Source: an uncultured Acidimicrobiales bacterium (lineage in GTDB: Bacteria; Actinomycetota; Acidimicrobiia; Acidimicrobiales; SZUA-35). From it: a stretch of 38,820 bases of DNA. Shown one piece after another: positions 1 to 8,407 of the stretch (the first letter of the stretch is position 1; every line of letters begins with the position of its first letter). The DNA lies in contig CALKZY010000020.1 in NCBI GenBank assembly GCA_938002965.1, forward strand, positions 1 to 38,820. The letters are read 5' to 3'. Under the pieces are notes generated by a model. That model saw nothing but the letters and a program-made list of their open reading frames with translations, made no database searches and was not told the origin of the DNA. A program made the position numbers and the translations under genes.

Positions 1-1031
1 TGGCTCGGGCCATGTCGACCTTCGAGGGCCGACCGGTAGCGGTCAAAGCCCAGGTACCGGCGGGAGGTCGGGGTCAGGCGGGCGGCGTGGTTCTGACATC
101 CGATCCGATGTCGGCCATCAACCAGATGGCGGGCACCACCCTTGGCGCTCACACCGTCGACCAGATCCTGGTGGAACATCAGGTCGACATCGCCCACGAG
201 CTGTATCTGGCCATTGCCGTTGACGGCTCGACCGGTGGGCCGCTACTCATGTTCTCCCCCGATGGCGGTGTCGACATTGAAGCATCCGACACGCCACTGA
301 CCACCATGGCGCTGCCTATCGGCTCCGAGCCGGACGTCTCCGAGCTGACTGCTGTGTTGGGCGAAGCCGGATGCCCCGACCCGGTGACCGAGGTTGCCCA
401 AGTGGCGGCTCGGCTCTTCGCCGCTTTCGTCGACGCCGACGCTGAGCTGTTGGAGATTAACCCGTTGGCGATCACCGGCGGAGGCGCGGTAGTGGCCCTC
501 GACGGCAAACTCACCGTCGACGATTCGGCGGCCGGTCGCCAGGAAGCCTTGGCCAGAAACGCCTCGGTTCCGCCGACCACCGGGTTGGAAGCCAAGGCGG
601 CCGAGCACGGGCTTCGCTTCATCGAACTCGACGGCAGTGTCGGCGTGTTAGCCAACGGGGCTGGCTTGACGATGACCACGATGGACGCAATCACCCACTA
701 CGGCGGGCGTCCGGCCAACTTCTTGGAGATCGGGGGCGACGCCTACACCCTGGCCGTACCGGCGTTGGAGGTGGTGTTGGCCAACCCGAAAGTGCGGAGC
801 CTGGTCGTGAACTTCTGCGGAGCGTTCGCCCGATGCGACGTGATGACCGGGGGCGTCATCGAAGCGTGGAAGACGCTGCAACCCGACATTCCCGTGTTCT
901 TCTCCATCCACGGAACCGGGATGGACGAAGCACGTGAAATGGTTCGTCGAGAGCTCGACGCCGAACCGTTCGACTACATGGACGACGCCATCAAGGCTGC
1001 GGTTGCCGCTGCCGGGGAGGATCAAGCATGA
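1..1031 (+). CDS. sucC: Succinate-CoA ligase-like beta subunit (5' end outside window)
   Basis: ATP-grasp beta subunit of an ADP-forming acyl-CoA ligase of the succinyl-CoA synthetase family. It binds nucleotide and, with the alpha subunit, makes the acyl-CoA from acid, ATP and CoA in the cytoplasm. The reading frame is open to the left edge; the first ATG (12) falls inside the ATP-grasp fold just before the conserved VKAQV-GGRG-GGV segment, so about 35-45 N-terminal residues are missing. The frame contains the family motifs LLEINPLA and the C-terminal GGD...EVVLANPKV...NFCGAFARCD stretch that corresponds to the ligase-CoA domain. It overlaps the alpha-subunit start by 4 nt (ATGA), so the two are translationally coupled. 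The family is clear. The acid substrate is uncertain because both subunits are divergent; malate or another dicarboxylate is possible. Confidence 0.85.
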   Translation, partial: ARAMSTFEGRPVAVKAQVPAGGRGQAGGVVLTSDPMSAINQMAGTTLGAHTVDQILVEHQVDIAHELYLAIAVDGSTGGPLLMFSPDGGVDIEASDTPLTTMALPIGSEPDVSELTAVLGEAGCPDPVTEVAQVAARLFAAFVDADAELLEINPLAITGGGAVVALDGKLTVDDSAAGRQEALARNASVPPTTGLEAKAAEHGLRFIELDGSVGVLANGAGLTMTTMDAITHYGGRPANFLEIGGDAYTLAVPALEVVLANPKVRSLVVNFCGAFARCDVMTGGVIEAWKTLQPDIPVFFSIHGTGMDEAREMVRRELDAEPFDYMDDAIKAAVAAAGEDQA

Positions 1032-1888
1032 TCCTGCAACAGGGCCAGCGAGTAGTGGTGGCGGGATTGACCGGGGCGCAAGGATCGTTCTGGTCGGAAC
1101 GCATGATGGCCTACGGGACGAACGTCGTCGCCGGGATCTCCGCCTCCAAAGCGGGAACCGAACACCTCGGCGTGCCTGTAGTCGGCAGCTTTGCCGAGGC
1201 GGCGGAGCGAACCGGTCTTGATGTGGCAGTGATGTTTGTGCCGCCCGGCGCCGCGCTGCGGCTCACGTTGGACGCCATCAACTCCGGCGCTCAGACAGTT
1301 GTCGTCCTGACCGAGTTCATTCCCGTTCACGACACCATGCGGATGGTGGCCGCCGCCCGCGATGCCGGGACGGCGCTGGTCGGACCGAATACTGCGGGCA
1401 TTGTTACCGTCGGCCAAGGCTTCGCCGGTTTCATGCCGGCGTTCAACGATCGGATCTTTACCCCCGGAAACGTGGGTGTGGTTTCCCGCAGCGGCAGCCT
1501 CGGCACGCTGGCGTGCATGGAGCTCACCAGGGTCGGGCGTGGCCAATCAGTGTTTATCGGTGTTGGCGGTGACCCGGTTTCGGGGACCTCGACCGGTGAA
1601 GCGCTCCAAGCACTCGACGCTCACCCGGGCACCACGGCCATCGTTCTCATCGGAGAGATCGGGGGTTCCAAAGAGGAAGAGGCCGCGGAGGTGGCCGCCT
1701 CGATCTCCAAGTCGATTGCCGCCTTCATCGCTGGAAGGGCGGCCCCGGTCGGCAAGAAGATGGGTCACGCTGGAGCCCTGATCGTCGGCGACAAGGGAAC
1801 CTATGACTCTAAACGCGCTGCGTTGACCGAGGCCGGTGTGGTCGTGGTCGACGTTCCGTCTCAGTTGCCTAGCGCCCTGGGCGCCTGA
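1028..1888 (+). CDS. sucD: Succinate-CoA ligase-like alpha subunit
   Basis: Alpha subunit (286 aa, normal family length) carrying the CoA-binding Rossmann domain at about residues 5-100 and the ligase domain at 145-286. The phospho-histidine loop is visible as KKMGHAGALI with His247, the residue phosphorylated during the ping-pong reaction. The start ATG overlaps the beta-subunit stop. Two things are odd: the usual CoA-loop TPGKGG is ISASKAGTE here, and the conserved NCPG-I-PG--K-GI-P segment reads NTAGIVTVGQGFAGFMPAF. These changes suggest a paralogue rather than the housekeeping TCA-cycle enzyme. The gene ends 1 nt before a convergent gene. Confidence 0.85.
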   Translation: MILQQGQRVVVAGLTGAQGSFWSERMMAYGTNVVAGISASKAGTEHLGVPVVGSFAEAAERTGLDVAVMFVPPGAALRLTLDAINSGAQTVVVLTEFIPVHDTMRMVAAARDAGTALVGPNTAGIVTVGQGFAGFMPAFNDRIFTPGNVGVVSRSGSLGTLACMELTRVGRGQSVFIGVGGDPVSGTSTGEALQALDAHPGTTAIVLIGEIGGSKEEEAAEVAASISKSIAAFIAGRAAPVGKKMGHAGALIVGDKGTYDSKRAALTEAGVVVVDVPSQLPSALGA

Positions 1889-1889
1889 C

Positions 1890-2258
1890 CTATTCGAGGC
1901 AGAACGGCGCGCCTACACCATCGGCGGTTCCGTCGGTCATCTGCACGTGGCAGATACAGCGCCAGTCCTCCCGGAGGAACCCGACGTCTTCGGTCATTTG
2001 ATCGAGTTGCACACTGGTTGTTCCGAACCCGGTTGCACCGGCGTTGTCGAAGCCGGCCACGACGTTACGAATGTCGTCTTCGGTCATCCCCGGTTCGATC
2101 GCTTCGCACATTTGAGCCATGGTCGCCTCGAACGGAGCGGAGTCTCCGCCTCGACCGAGAACGCGCCCACCGGCTACCAACAGTCCAAGTCCTAGGAATC
2201 CGAGTAGGCACACTGCACCCACACCAAGCAGGACAATGTTTCTGGTCCGCCTCTTCAT
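1890..2258 (-). CDS. Small membrane-anchored or exported hypothetical protein
   Basis: 122 aa when started at the ATG at 2258, which has a good Shine-Dalgarno AGAGGTGG five bases upstream; a GTG three codons earlier is the alternative. The N terminus is basic (MKRRTR) followed by a single hydrophobic helix of about 20 residues (NIVLLGVGAVCLLGFLGLGL), so the rest is probably extracytoplasmic. The outside part has Cys in CICH and near the C-terminal PFCLE, and is acidic. A segment ATMAQMCEAIEPGMTEDDI resembles the short helical segment of several actinobacterial lipoprotein-like secreted proteins, but no lipobox is present. I do not recognise a family. It converges with the CoA-ligase operon. 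Confidence 0.6.
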   Translation of the reverse strand: MKRRTRNIVLLGVGAVCLLGFLGLGLLVAGGRVLGRGGDSAPFEATMAQMCEAIEPGMTEDDIRNVVAGFDNAGATGFGTTSVQLDQMTEDVGFLREDWRCICHVQMTDGTADGVGAPFCLE

Positions 2259-2667
2259 TTTTGCCACCTCTAGCTTTTACCCCTCGCCGTACTTGTTGTA
2301 CGTGCAAGTAGCTGTTGAAGGTAGCAGGCGCAGAACGATACACCCCATCAACGTCCGCTGACCACGAGCCAAAGCGCCGGGGACCGGGTGCGGCGGTCTC
2401 CCGACCCCCGACGCTCTGTCGTCGTTGCAAATCCCACCAGCCGGAGAATTAATCTCGCCCGACGAGGACACGCCGCTGCGGGCTGGAGTGCCGCCCACCG
2501 CAGGTGTCCGATGATTTGCAGCCAAGAAGCCAGCTGTGCCACTAGCTTCCTGATTCTTGAACGACGTTAGGCGGACTAGCTAACACCGACCTATGCAACA
2601 CCTTAAGTGTTGCTGAAAGTTGATGTTAGGCTTGGCATGTCGCTGCAAATAGACAACTCTGGATCAA
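2259..2667. promoter_or_regulatory. 409-bp intergenic region upstream of the 2668 regulator; no gene supported
   Basis: It separates two divergent genes. Short open frames here have no ribosome-binding sites or recognisable motifs and I do not call them. The right part, 2580-2629, holds two nested inverted repeats described separately. No clear -35/-10 pair could be fixed. Confidence 0.5.
2580..2629. repeat. Nested inverted repeats, candidate operator
   Basis: The inner element is GCAACAC-CTTAA-GTGTTGC (2595-2613), perfect 7-bp arms around a 5-bp AT-rich centre. An outer pair CTAACA (2580-2585) and TGTTAG (2624-2629) brackets it. It lies about 40 bp before the start of the response-regulator gene, a suitable place for repressor or activator control of the two-component operon. 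OmpR-type regulators usually bind direct repeats, so the binding protein may be a different, dimeric helix-turn-helix factor. An RNA hairpin is the alternative. Confidence 0.5.
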
Positions 2668-3420
2668 ATGGCATCCACCGCCGTGCCCAAAACCGCCCGC
2701 CCACAACTCGAGTCGTCGACCAACGTCTTATTGGTCGAAGACGATCAAGGCCTCCGCGAATCTTTAGCGATCGTGCTGGCCTTTGAAGGCCTTGAGATTC
2801 TTCAGGCCTCAGGACTTTGCGATGCCCGCCGGATCATCGAATCCGATGACCCCGACCTGATCCTCCTCGACGTCAACCTCCAAGGCGACAGTGGCATCGA
2901 TCTCCTCCGAGAGATCCGACAGCGGGGTGACAACCGGCAAGTGCTTCTACTAACCGCTTTGCACGAAATCCCCGATCGGGTGGCCGGGCTTGATGCAGGG
3001 GCCGACGACTATCTGGCGAAACCATTCGCCCTCGAAGAGCTACTTGCCCGTGTGCGGGTCATGTTGCGTCGATCCGGCATCTCTGCCGCCACCACTCAAC
3101 CTTTGCCTCGCGTCATCGCCGATGTGACCGTCGAATCGAAGGCTCGACGGGTGACCGCCGCCGGCACCGAAGTCACGTTGACCAAACGTGAATTCGAACT
3201 TCTCGACCTGCTCACACGAAACGTGGACCAGGTGATGACCAGAACCGTCATCCACGAGCGGGTCTGGGGTTACAGCGAACAACTTGGCTCGAACACACTC
3301 GAAGTCCTCGTCTCAAACCTGCGGCGAAAACTCGAAGCAACCGGGGCCAGCCGAATAGTGCACACCGTACGCGGCGTCGGCTATGTTGCCCGCCCGAATG
3401 CCAAAGGCCGACGGTCGTGA
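2668..3420 (+). CDS. OmpR/PhoB-family response regulator
   Basis: 250 aa. The receiver domain is at residues 19-133 with the acidic pocket E24-D25-D26, phosphoacceptor D68 in LILLDVN, switch T96 and K118 in AKPF. A winged-helix Trans_reg_C domain follows at about 150-245 (LTKREFELLDLL, RRKLEATG, TVRGVGYV). Phosphorylation by the kinase encoded immediately downstream should drive DNA binding. The stop codon overlaps the GTG start of the kinase by 4 nt. The true start is probably the ATG at 2668, although the first 18 residues are outside the domain and the Shine-Dalgarno is weak. The regulon is unknown. Confidence 0.93.
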   Translation: MASTAVPKTARPQLESSTNVLLVEDDQGLRESLAIVLAFEGLEILQASGLCDARRIIESDDPDLILLDVNLQGDSGIDLLREIRQRGDNRQVLLLTALHEIPDRVAGLDAGADDYLAKPFALEELLARVRVMLRRSGISAATTQPLPRVIADVTVESKARRVTAAGTEVTLTKREFELLDLLTRNVDQVMTRTVIHERVWGYSEQLGSNTLEVLVSNLRRKLEATGASRIVHTVRGVGYVARPNAKGRRS

Positions 3421-4898
3421 CCACCGCCGGGATCCGCCTGTCAAGGTTCTGGGGCGACAGCAGTCTGCAGCGTCGAATCGCTCTCTCCACCGGCCTGGTG
3501 ACCACGGTCTTAGTGATGGTGTTCAGCGCCACGGTCGGGTCAATACTGACCCGAAGCATCAACTCGGCCATTGACCAGGATCTTCAACTGGCAGCCGCCG
3601 ACTTCTACCGCAGGCCCGGCGCCGGCGCCGACAGACCACTCCGATCACCGTCACTAGACGGCCAGCGGCTCGGCGGAGCACCGGGGACCGAGGGCCCTGG
3701 CGCTCCAGGGGAAGCTCGTCTTCGCAGAGCACCTGCACCGTTCGCCGTGCAGGTGGTTACGCCCGATGGTCAAGCCGTCACCGGGGCCATCCCGATGACT
3801 TCGGAGGCCCTGGCCGTCGCAAGCGGCACCCAAGCCGAAACCTACGAAACAATAGAGTCCAACGGTCGCCACCTCCGGGTCTACAACACAACTCTGGAGT
3901 CAGAGACTGGGGGAGCTCTGCGGGTGGCGATCGACATGACCACCTCGTTCAAAGGCCTTCAGCAGGCGAGGCTACTTTCCCTTGCTGCAGGTTTGCTTGC
4001 CGGCTTGACGGCCGCCGCCGTGGCGCTCATGCTGGGGCGACACCTGGTCGCGCCGGTCACCGCGGTGGCCAACGCCGTGTCCAACGTGAGAAGCGGCGGG
4101 GAGCTGCCTGATCGCCTCGAAGGAGAGGGAACCGACGAGCTCGGAACCCTGGTCCACAGTTTCAACTCGATGCTCGACCACTTGCGGCAAAGCCGGGACC
4201 AGCAACGCCGACTGGTCGCTGACGCCAGCCACGAGCTTCGCACGCCGCTCACCCGCCTGCGGCTGAAAATCGAGTTTGTGCACACACAACCGCAGTTGCC
4301 CGAACAAGAACGCCAACGCCTCATCGAGGGAGCCGTTGCCGATCTATCCCTGCTCGGAGACCTGGTAGCTGAGCTTCTGGAGTTGGCGGCCGAGGGGACA
4401 TCGGCGGAGCAGAGCCAACCGCTGCAGCTGGCCAATGTCGTATCCACCGAGGTTGATCGGTTCCGAACCACCTCCGGCCGCGTTGTCGACCTGGCCACTA
4501 CCCCTGGTTTGGTGCAGACGAGGCCTCGCCAGGTAACGCGTGCGCTCACTAACCTGCTGGTGAACGCTGACAAATACTCACCGCCGAATTCCGCTATCTC
4601 GGTAGAACAACGGGGTACACAAATAGAGGTTCGCGACCGGGGGCCAGGCATCCCGGCCACCGAACGGACACGGGTATTCGACCGGTTCTACCGTGGCAAC
4701 ACGTGCCAAACCGTCGACGGCAGCGGATTGGGATTGGCCATCGTCGAGTCGGTGGCTCGGGTAAACGGGGGCACAACGTGGATTCGAGACCCGGCTGACG
4801 GTGGGCCGGGAACGATCGTCGGGTTTTCGGTTGGGCCGATTCCCTCCAGTAGCCGCGAACCAACCTTTCGCCCCAGAGCAATCCAACGCCGCTCTTGA
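3417..4898 (+). CDS. Membrane sensor histidine kinase
   Basis: 493 aa, GTG start overlapping the regulator stop. Order: transmembrane helix at about 20-42; a periplasmic sensor of roughly 140 residues with a Pro/Gly/Arg-rich low-complexity stretch (66-108); second membrane helix at about 185-206; HAMP at 207-260; HisKA with H272 in DASHELRTPLTR; and HATPase_c with N-box (NLLVNADKYSP), G1 box (RDRGPGIP), FDRFYRG and G2 box GSGLGLAIVES. It therefore autophosphorylates and signals to the regulator at 2668. It resembles the TcrY/MprB type of actinobacterial kinase. The ligand cannot be read from sequence. Confidence 0.93.
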   Translation: MTTAGIRLSRFWGDSSLQRRIALSTGLVTTVLVMVFSATVGSILTRSINSAIDQDLQLAAADFYRRPGAGADRPLRSPSLDGQRLGGAPGTEGPGAPGEARLRRAPAPFAVQVVTPDGQAVTGAIPMTSEALAVASGTQAETYETIESNGRHLRVYNTTLESETGGALRVAIDMTTSFKGLQQARLLSLAAGLLAGLTAAAVALMLGRHLVAPVTAVANAVSNVRSGGELPDRLEGEGTDELGTLVHSFNSMLDHLRQSRDQQRRLVADASHELRTPLTRLRLKIEFVHTQPQLPEQERQRLIEGAVADLSLLGDLVAELLELAAEGTSAEQSQPLQLANVVSTEVDRFRTTSGRVVDLATTPGLVQTRPRQVTRALTNLLVNADKYSPPNSAISVEQRGTQIEVRDRGPGIPATERTRVFDRFYRGNTCQTVDGSGLGLAIVESVARVNGGTTWIRDPADGGPGTIVGFSVGPIPSSSREPTFRPRAIQRRS

Positions 4899-5003
4899 TC
4901 CAGGGCCCTAATACGACGGGGCTCCTAATCAGACACAGCCTCCAATCTGACGGCCTCGGCCCGATTTGAAGATCGATCCGTTTAAGCAGGTAGGTTCACA
5001 ACC

Positions 5004-6065
5004 ATGGGTTACATCAAGGAGATTCTGACCCGAATCAAGTTCCACAACGTGATGGTCAATGCCGCCGGCATTGCCTTTTACGGGTTGCTGGCCTTGATCC
5101 CGACACTGATTGCCTTGGTCTCGGTGTATGCCCTGGTGGCCGATCCGGCCGAAATCGAGACGCAGGTCACCGATGCAGCCGGATCGTTGGACGAAGACAC
5201 TCAGAGTTTCATAGTCGGCATCTTGGAAGGCATCGTCGGTGACGTCAAGGGTGACGCCGAATCGGCAGAAGGCTCGGGAGGTGGTGTGGCCGGTTTCGTC
5301 GGTCGGGTCAGCGGCCTCGCCTTCGGCTTACTATTCGCCCTGTTCTCGGCTTCAGGCGCGGTGCAAAAGTTGATGGGCACTATCAACCTGGCGTACGAAA
5401 CCTTGGACAGCCGACCGGGTTGGAAAGTACGAGGGCTGGCGTATCTGTTTACGGCCGGGGCGATAGTCGGCCTGGCGTTGATGGCGTTTTCCATTAGCGC
5501 TCTACCGCAGATTTTGGATCGAGTAGAGCTGGGCGGTGTGGCCGAAACAGTCATCAACCTGGCTCGCCTCCCGGTGTTGGCCGCACTGTTCGGCGGGGCG
5601 CTCACCATCCTCTACCGTTACGGGCCGGACCGTTCGCCTCGCACCCCGTGGAAGAACCCGGGGGCCGTCGTCGCCATGGTGCTGTTTGTCGTCTTCGCCA
5701 TTGGTTTCAGCTTTTACTCGTCGAACGTCGGTGCCATGCCCGCCGCCTACGGACTTCTGGGCACGATCGCAGCCTTGATGATCTTCTTACAACTGACGGC
5801 GCTCTCAGTGATCATCGGTGCCGAGGTCAACGGAGCGCTCGAGGTTGGCCCGTTGCTAAGCGACAACCCGGCTGGCGCCGGGGCGCCGGCTCAGTCGGCG
5901 GTTGGGTCGGCCCGTAGCGCGACGATGCCGACGGCGGCCCGAGGCGTCACGTCGTCGCCAGGCGCGACCGAGTCGTCGACCGGCGAATCGCTCAGTTTCG
6001 GCAAGGCCATGGCCGGGTTGGTTGCCATGTATGTGCTCGGTCGAGGTGCCTCAAAGGGCAACTGA
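5004..6065 (+). CDS. YihY/BrkB-family inner membrane protein
   Basis: 353 aa integral membrane protein. The family signature region is seen at the N terminus (N..NAAGIAFYGLLALIPTLIALVSVYAL) and again in FLQLTALSVIIGAEVNGALE near residue 270. About six hydrophobic segments are visible (about 20-45, 95-120, 145-170, 185-205, 225-245, 250-275). The C-terminal 70 residues are Ala/Ser/Thr-rich and probably cytoplasmic, ending in a short hydrophobic stretch. Members were once called ribonuclease BN, which is a misannotation; their function is still unclear. The start has AGGTAGG nine bases upstream. The stop codon directly abuts the stop of the convergent aldehyde dehydrogenase, with no base between. 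Confidence 0.88.
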   Translation: MGYIKEILTRIKFHNVMVNAAGIAFYGLLALIPTLIALVSVYALVADPAEIETQVTDAAGSLDEDTQSFIVGILEGIVGDVKGDAESAEGSGGGVAGFVGRVSGLAFGLLFALFSASGAVQKLMGTINLAYETLDSRPGWKVRGLAYLFTAGAIVGLALMAFSISALPQILDRVELGGVAETVINLARLPVLAALFGGALTILYRYGPDRSPRTPWKNPGAVVAMVLFVVFAIGFSFYSSNVGAMPAAYGLLGTIAALMIFLQLTALSVIIGAEVNGALEVGPLLSDNPAGAGAPAQSAVGSARSATMPTAARGVTSSPGATESSTGESLSFGKAMAGLVAMYVLGRGASKGN

Positions 6066-7547
6066 TTAGTCGGTCGGGTTCCAGCCGGACACGGACTTCA
6101 CCTCAAGGAACTCTTCAACACCCCAGCGACCACCTTCACGACCGTTGCCGCTTTGGCGGTAGCCTCCGAACGGGGCTCCAGCGCCTCGGGGTTGTCCGTT
6201 CATTTCGACCATGCCGGAACGGAGCTGACGGGCGATGCGTCGAGCTCGATCCTGGTCGGCGGTTTGCACGTAGTTGGTCAACCCGTAGGGCGTGTCGTTG
6301 GCGATGGCGACCGCTTCTTCTTCGGTGTCGAACGGGATGATCGACAGCACCGGCCCGAAGATTTCCTCGTTGGCGATGGTCATCGACGGGTCGACGTCGG
6401 CGAACACGGTCGGTTTCACGAAGTAGCCGACGTCGTGGCCGTCAGGTCGCCCCGAGCCACCGGCCACCAGCCGGGCTCCTTCGGCTTCACCGGCCTTGAT
6501 GAGCCCCTGGATCTTGTCCCACTGTTGTTCGCTGACAACCGGTCCGATGTGGCGTCCGTCTTTGTCGGCAGCGTCAACCTGGGTCTGTTGGGCCGCTTCC
6601 GCTGCCGCGGTCACAGCGTCGTCGTAGATGGACCGTTCCACCAACATTCGGGTGGGAGCGTTGCAGGACTGGCCGGTGTTGTTGAAACAGTGGCGGGCTC
6701 CCCGAACGACAGCTTTGGGGTCGGCGTCGGCGAACACAATGTTGGCGCCTTTGCCGCCCAATTCGAGTGCCACCCGTTTCACCGAGTCAGCCGCGTTCTT
6801 GGTGATGGCGACCCCGGCCCGGGTGCTCCCGGTGAACGACACCATGTCAACGTCGGCGTGGCCGCTGAGTTGGGTGCCGACGCCGATGCCGTCGCCTTGC
6901 ACCATGTTGAACACGCCGGGCGGGAACCCGGCTTCGTGCATCATGTCGGCGAACAGGGCGGAGGACAGCGGAGCGATTTCGCTGGGTTTCAGCACCATGG
7001 TGCAGCCAACGCCGACAGCCGGGATCACTTTGAGGGTGACCTGATTCATCGGCCAGTTCCACGGGGTGATCAACGCGCACACGCCGATCGGTTCGTACAA
7101 GATGGCGTTGTCGGGGGCATGATCACCGAGCGACTCTTCGAAACTGAAGTTGCGTAGCTCGTTGATGGTGGACTCGATGTGCCACGAACCGGCGGTGGCC
7201 TGCGACCCCTTGGACAGTGCCGCTGGTGCCCCCATTTCGATCGAGATGGCGTCGGCCATTTCGTCGTTGCGGGCCACGTAGATCTCAAGCAACCGTTCCA
7301 GCTTGGCGATGCGTTCAGCGTGCGGGGTGGCGGCCCAAGCGGGGAACGCTTCTTTGGCGGCGGCCACCGCAGCGTCGGTGTCGGCTTGACCGCCGAGCGA
7401 GATGACGGCGCACACTTCCTCGGTTGACGGGTTGATGACGTCGAAGTCGTTGGCCGTGGCCGGTGCCACCCACTCACCGTTGATATAGAAGCTGCGCCGG
7501 TCAAGCGGCGTGCTGGCTGTGTTGGCGTTAGTTGCAGTGTCACTCAT
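6066..7547 (-). CDS. NAD(P)-dependent aldehyde dehydrogenase
   Basis: 493 aa, the usual length for the ALDH superfamily. Visible active-site elements are the oxyanion Asn164 (TPWNWPM), Lys187 (LKPSE), general-base Glu262 (LELGGKGAN) and nucleophile Cys295 (NNTGQSCNAPTR), plus the late EEIFGPVL and GAPFGGYRQSG motifs. It oxidises an aldehyde to the acid, or to a CoA-independent product, in the cytoplasm. The form resembles broad-specificity actinobacterial ALDHs. Given the alkane- and lipid-oxidation genes further along, a fatty aldehyde substrate is possible but not shown. ATG start at 7547 with GGAGG upstream. Confidence 0.93.
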   Translation of the reverse strand: MSDTATNANTASTPLDRRSFYINGEWVAPATANDFDVINPSTEEVCAVISLGGQADTDAAVAAAKEAFPAWAATPHAERIAKLERLLEIYVARNDEMADAISIEMGAPAALSKGSQATAGSWHIESTINELRNFSFEESLGDHAPDNAILYEPIGVCALITPWNWPMNQVTLKVIPAVGVGCTMVLKPSEIAPLSSALFADMMHEAGFPPGVFNMVQGDGIGVGTQLSGHADVDMVSFTGSTRAGVAITKNAADSVKRVALELGGKGANIVFADADPKAVVRGARHCFNNTGQSCNAPTRMLVERSIYDDAVTAAAEAAQQTQVDAADKDGRHIGPVVSEQQWDKIQGLIKAGEAEGARLVAGGSGRPDGHDVGYFVKPTVFADVDPSMTIANEEIFGPVLSIIPFDTEEEAVAIANDTPYGLTNYVQTADQDRARRIARQLRSGMVEMNGQPRGAGAPFGGYRQSGNGREGGRWGVEEFLEVKSVSGWNPTD

Positions 7548-7616
7548 GAAATCTCGGTCCTCCCAGTCGGACTACTCCACAAGCTAACGGGTGCATACCG
7601 GTTGTGGACGAATCGC

Positions 7617-7647
7617 TTGACCTTAGGTCAACTTGAGGTTCTATGGT
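7617..7647 (+). promoter_or_regulatory. MerR-type promoter/operator (19-bp spacer)
   Basis: -35 TTGACC (7617-7622), spacer of exactly 19 bp (7623-7641), -10 TATGGT (7642-7647). The overlong 19-bp spacer is the hallmark of promoters activated by MerR-family proteins through DNA untwisting. Within it, ACCTTAGGTCAACTTGAGGT (7620-7639) is an imperfect dyad with ACCT/AGGT ends, like metal- and redox-responsive MerR operators and close in form to a SoxR box. Transcription would begin close to 7654, the ATG of the first gene, giving a leaderless mRNA. Confidence 0.82.
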
Positions 7648-7653
7648 CGGTGC

Positions 7654-7962
7654 ATGCCGACATCCGAGGAACCAATTTCCTGCACGTTGAACGCTCAAGA
7701 TGCCGAGGCTCAGGCGCTTGAGTGGGTTGGTCTCCGAGAACTGGCAACCAATGTTGTGCCTATCCCCTCGGGTGCGAGGATGAGATTTCCGGCCGCTCAC
7801 TCAGCCAGGATCGCCGATCTCGCTGAACGGGAGGCAGCGTGCTGTGCGTTCCTCGATATCAATACGTTGGTTGAGGCCGACGAGTTTGTCGTGGAGATAA
7901 CCGCCGATAATCCGGATGCGATTGGGTTCATCGAGCTACTTGCCGGGCTCGCCGCATCATGA
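7654..7962 (+). CDS. Small CC-motif protein, first gene of MerR operon
   Basis: 102 aa. I chose the ATG at 7654 because an upstream in-frame TTG lies inside the promoter and the ATG falls at the expected transcription start. It is a soluble protein with C10 in a SCTL motif and vicinal cysteines C63-C64 in EREAACCAFL, followed by alternating strands and a C-terminal amphipathic helix. Short actinobacterial proteins with the same layout (CTL at the N terminus, E-x-x-CC-x-F in the middle) are often found next to MerR genes. Vicinal cysteines suggest binding of a soft metal or a reactive thiol role, but this is inference. It overlaps the MerR gene by 4 nt. Confidence 0.75.
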   Translation: MPTSEEPISCTLNAQDAEAQALEWVGLRELATNVVPIPSGARMRFPAAHSARIADLAEREAACCAFLDINTLVEADEFVVEITADNPDAIGFIELLAGLAAS

Positions 7963-8396
7963 ACGCAACGGCAGAGTTGGCGATCGGACAGGTGGCGGAA
8001 GCCAGTGGGGTCTCGGTCTCGGTTGTCCGGTACTACGACGAGTTCGGGCTGATCACCCCAGTTCGGAGGGTCGGAGGCAAGCGACGCTTCGGGCCCGACG
8101 CCGTCTCCCGGGTGACATTCGTCCGTCGAGCCCAAGCCGTCGGTTTCAGCCTCGCCGACATCAAGACCCTGTTGGACGATCAACGGGGCCGATGGCCTGA
8201 GCTAGTCGACCAGCATCTCCTGGATCTGCGACAACGGCGCGACGACCTCAACATGATGATCTCAACCCTGGAGCAGTTGCGGCGATGCGCGTGCGAAGAG
8301 GTGGCCCGATGCGAGCACATGGTGAGCGCTGACGAGCCCATCGCGCACCCCAGCAAGCAAGCGCTTGGCTCGCTTACTCGGCAAGATCGCCCCTAA
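7959..8396 (+). CDS. MerR-family transcriptional regulator with C-terminal Cys cluster
   Basis: 145 aa. The N-terminal winged helix (IGQVAEASGVSVSVVRYYDE, then GGKRRFGPDAVSRV) is followed by a long dimerisation helix at about 80-108 and a sensing tail with C110, C112 and C118, spaced C-x-C-x5-C. SoxR has C-x2-C-x-C-x5-C for its [2Fe-2S] cluster; the first cysteine is absent here (Leu107). A metal site or an incomplete SoxR-like site is therefore more likely than a standard SoxR cluster. The gene is second in the operon behind the promoter at 7617-7647 and probably regulates itself and the CC protein. The inducer is unknown. Confidence 0.88.
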   Translation: MNATAELAIGQVAEASGVSVSVVRYYDEFGLITPVRRVGGKRRFGPDAVSRVTFVRRAQAVGFSLADIKTLLDDQRGRWPELVDQHLLDLRQRRDDLNMMISTLEQLRRCACEEVARCEHMVSADEPIAHPSKQALGSLTRQDRP

Positions 8397-8407
8397 GGCG
8401 ATTGACG

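Noticed and set aside
2277..2570. Several short frames between the membrane protein and the regulator
   Set aside because: They overlap each other on both strands, have no start signals or family-like segments, and lie in a region with regulatory repeats.
6153..7157. 334-codon open frame on the plus strand
   Set aside because: It is antisense to a complete aldehyde dehydrogenase with all active-site residues; its His/Gly/Val-rich product has no domain.
7959..8396. Calling the MerR-family regulator SoxR
   Set aside because: The cluster lacks the first of four cysteines (C-x2-C-x-C-x5-C) even though the operator looks SoxR-like. The family-level call is safer.
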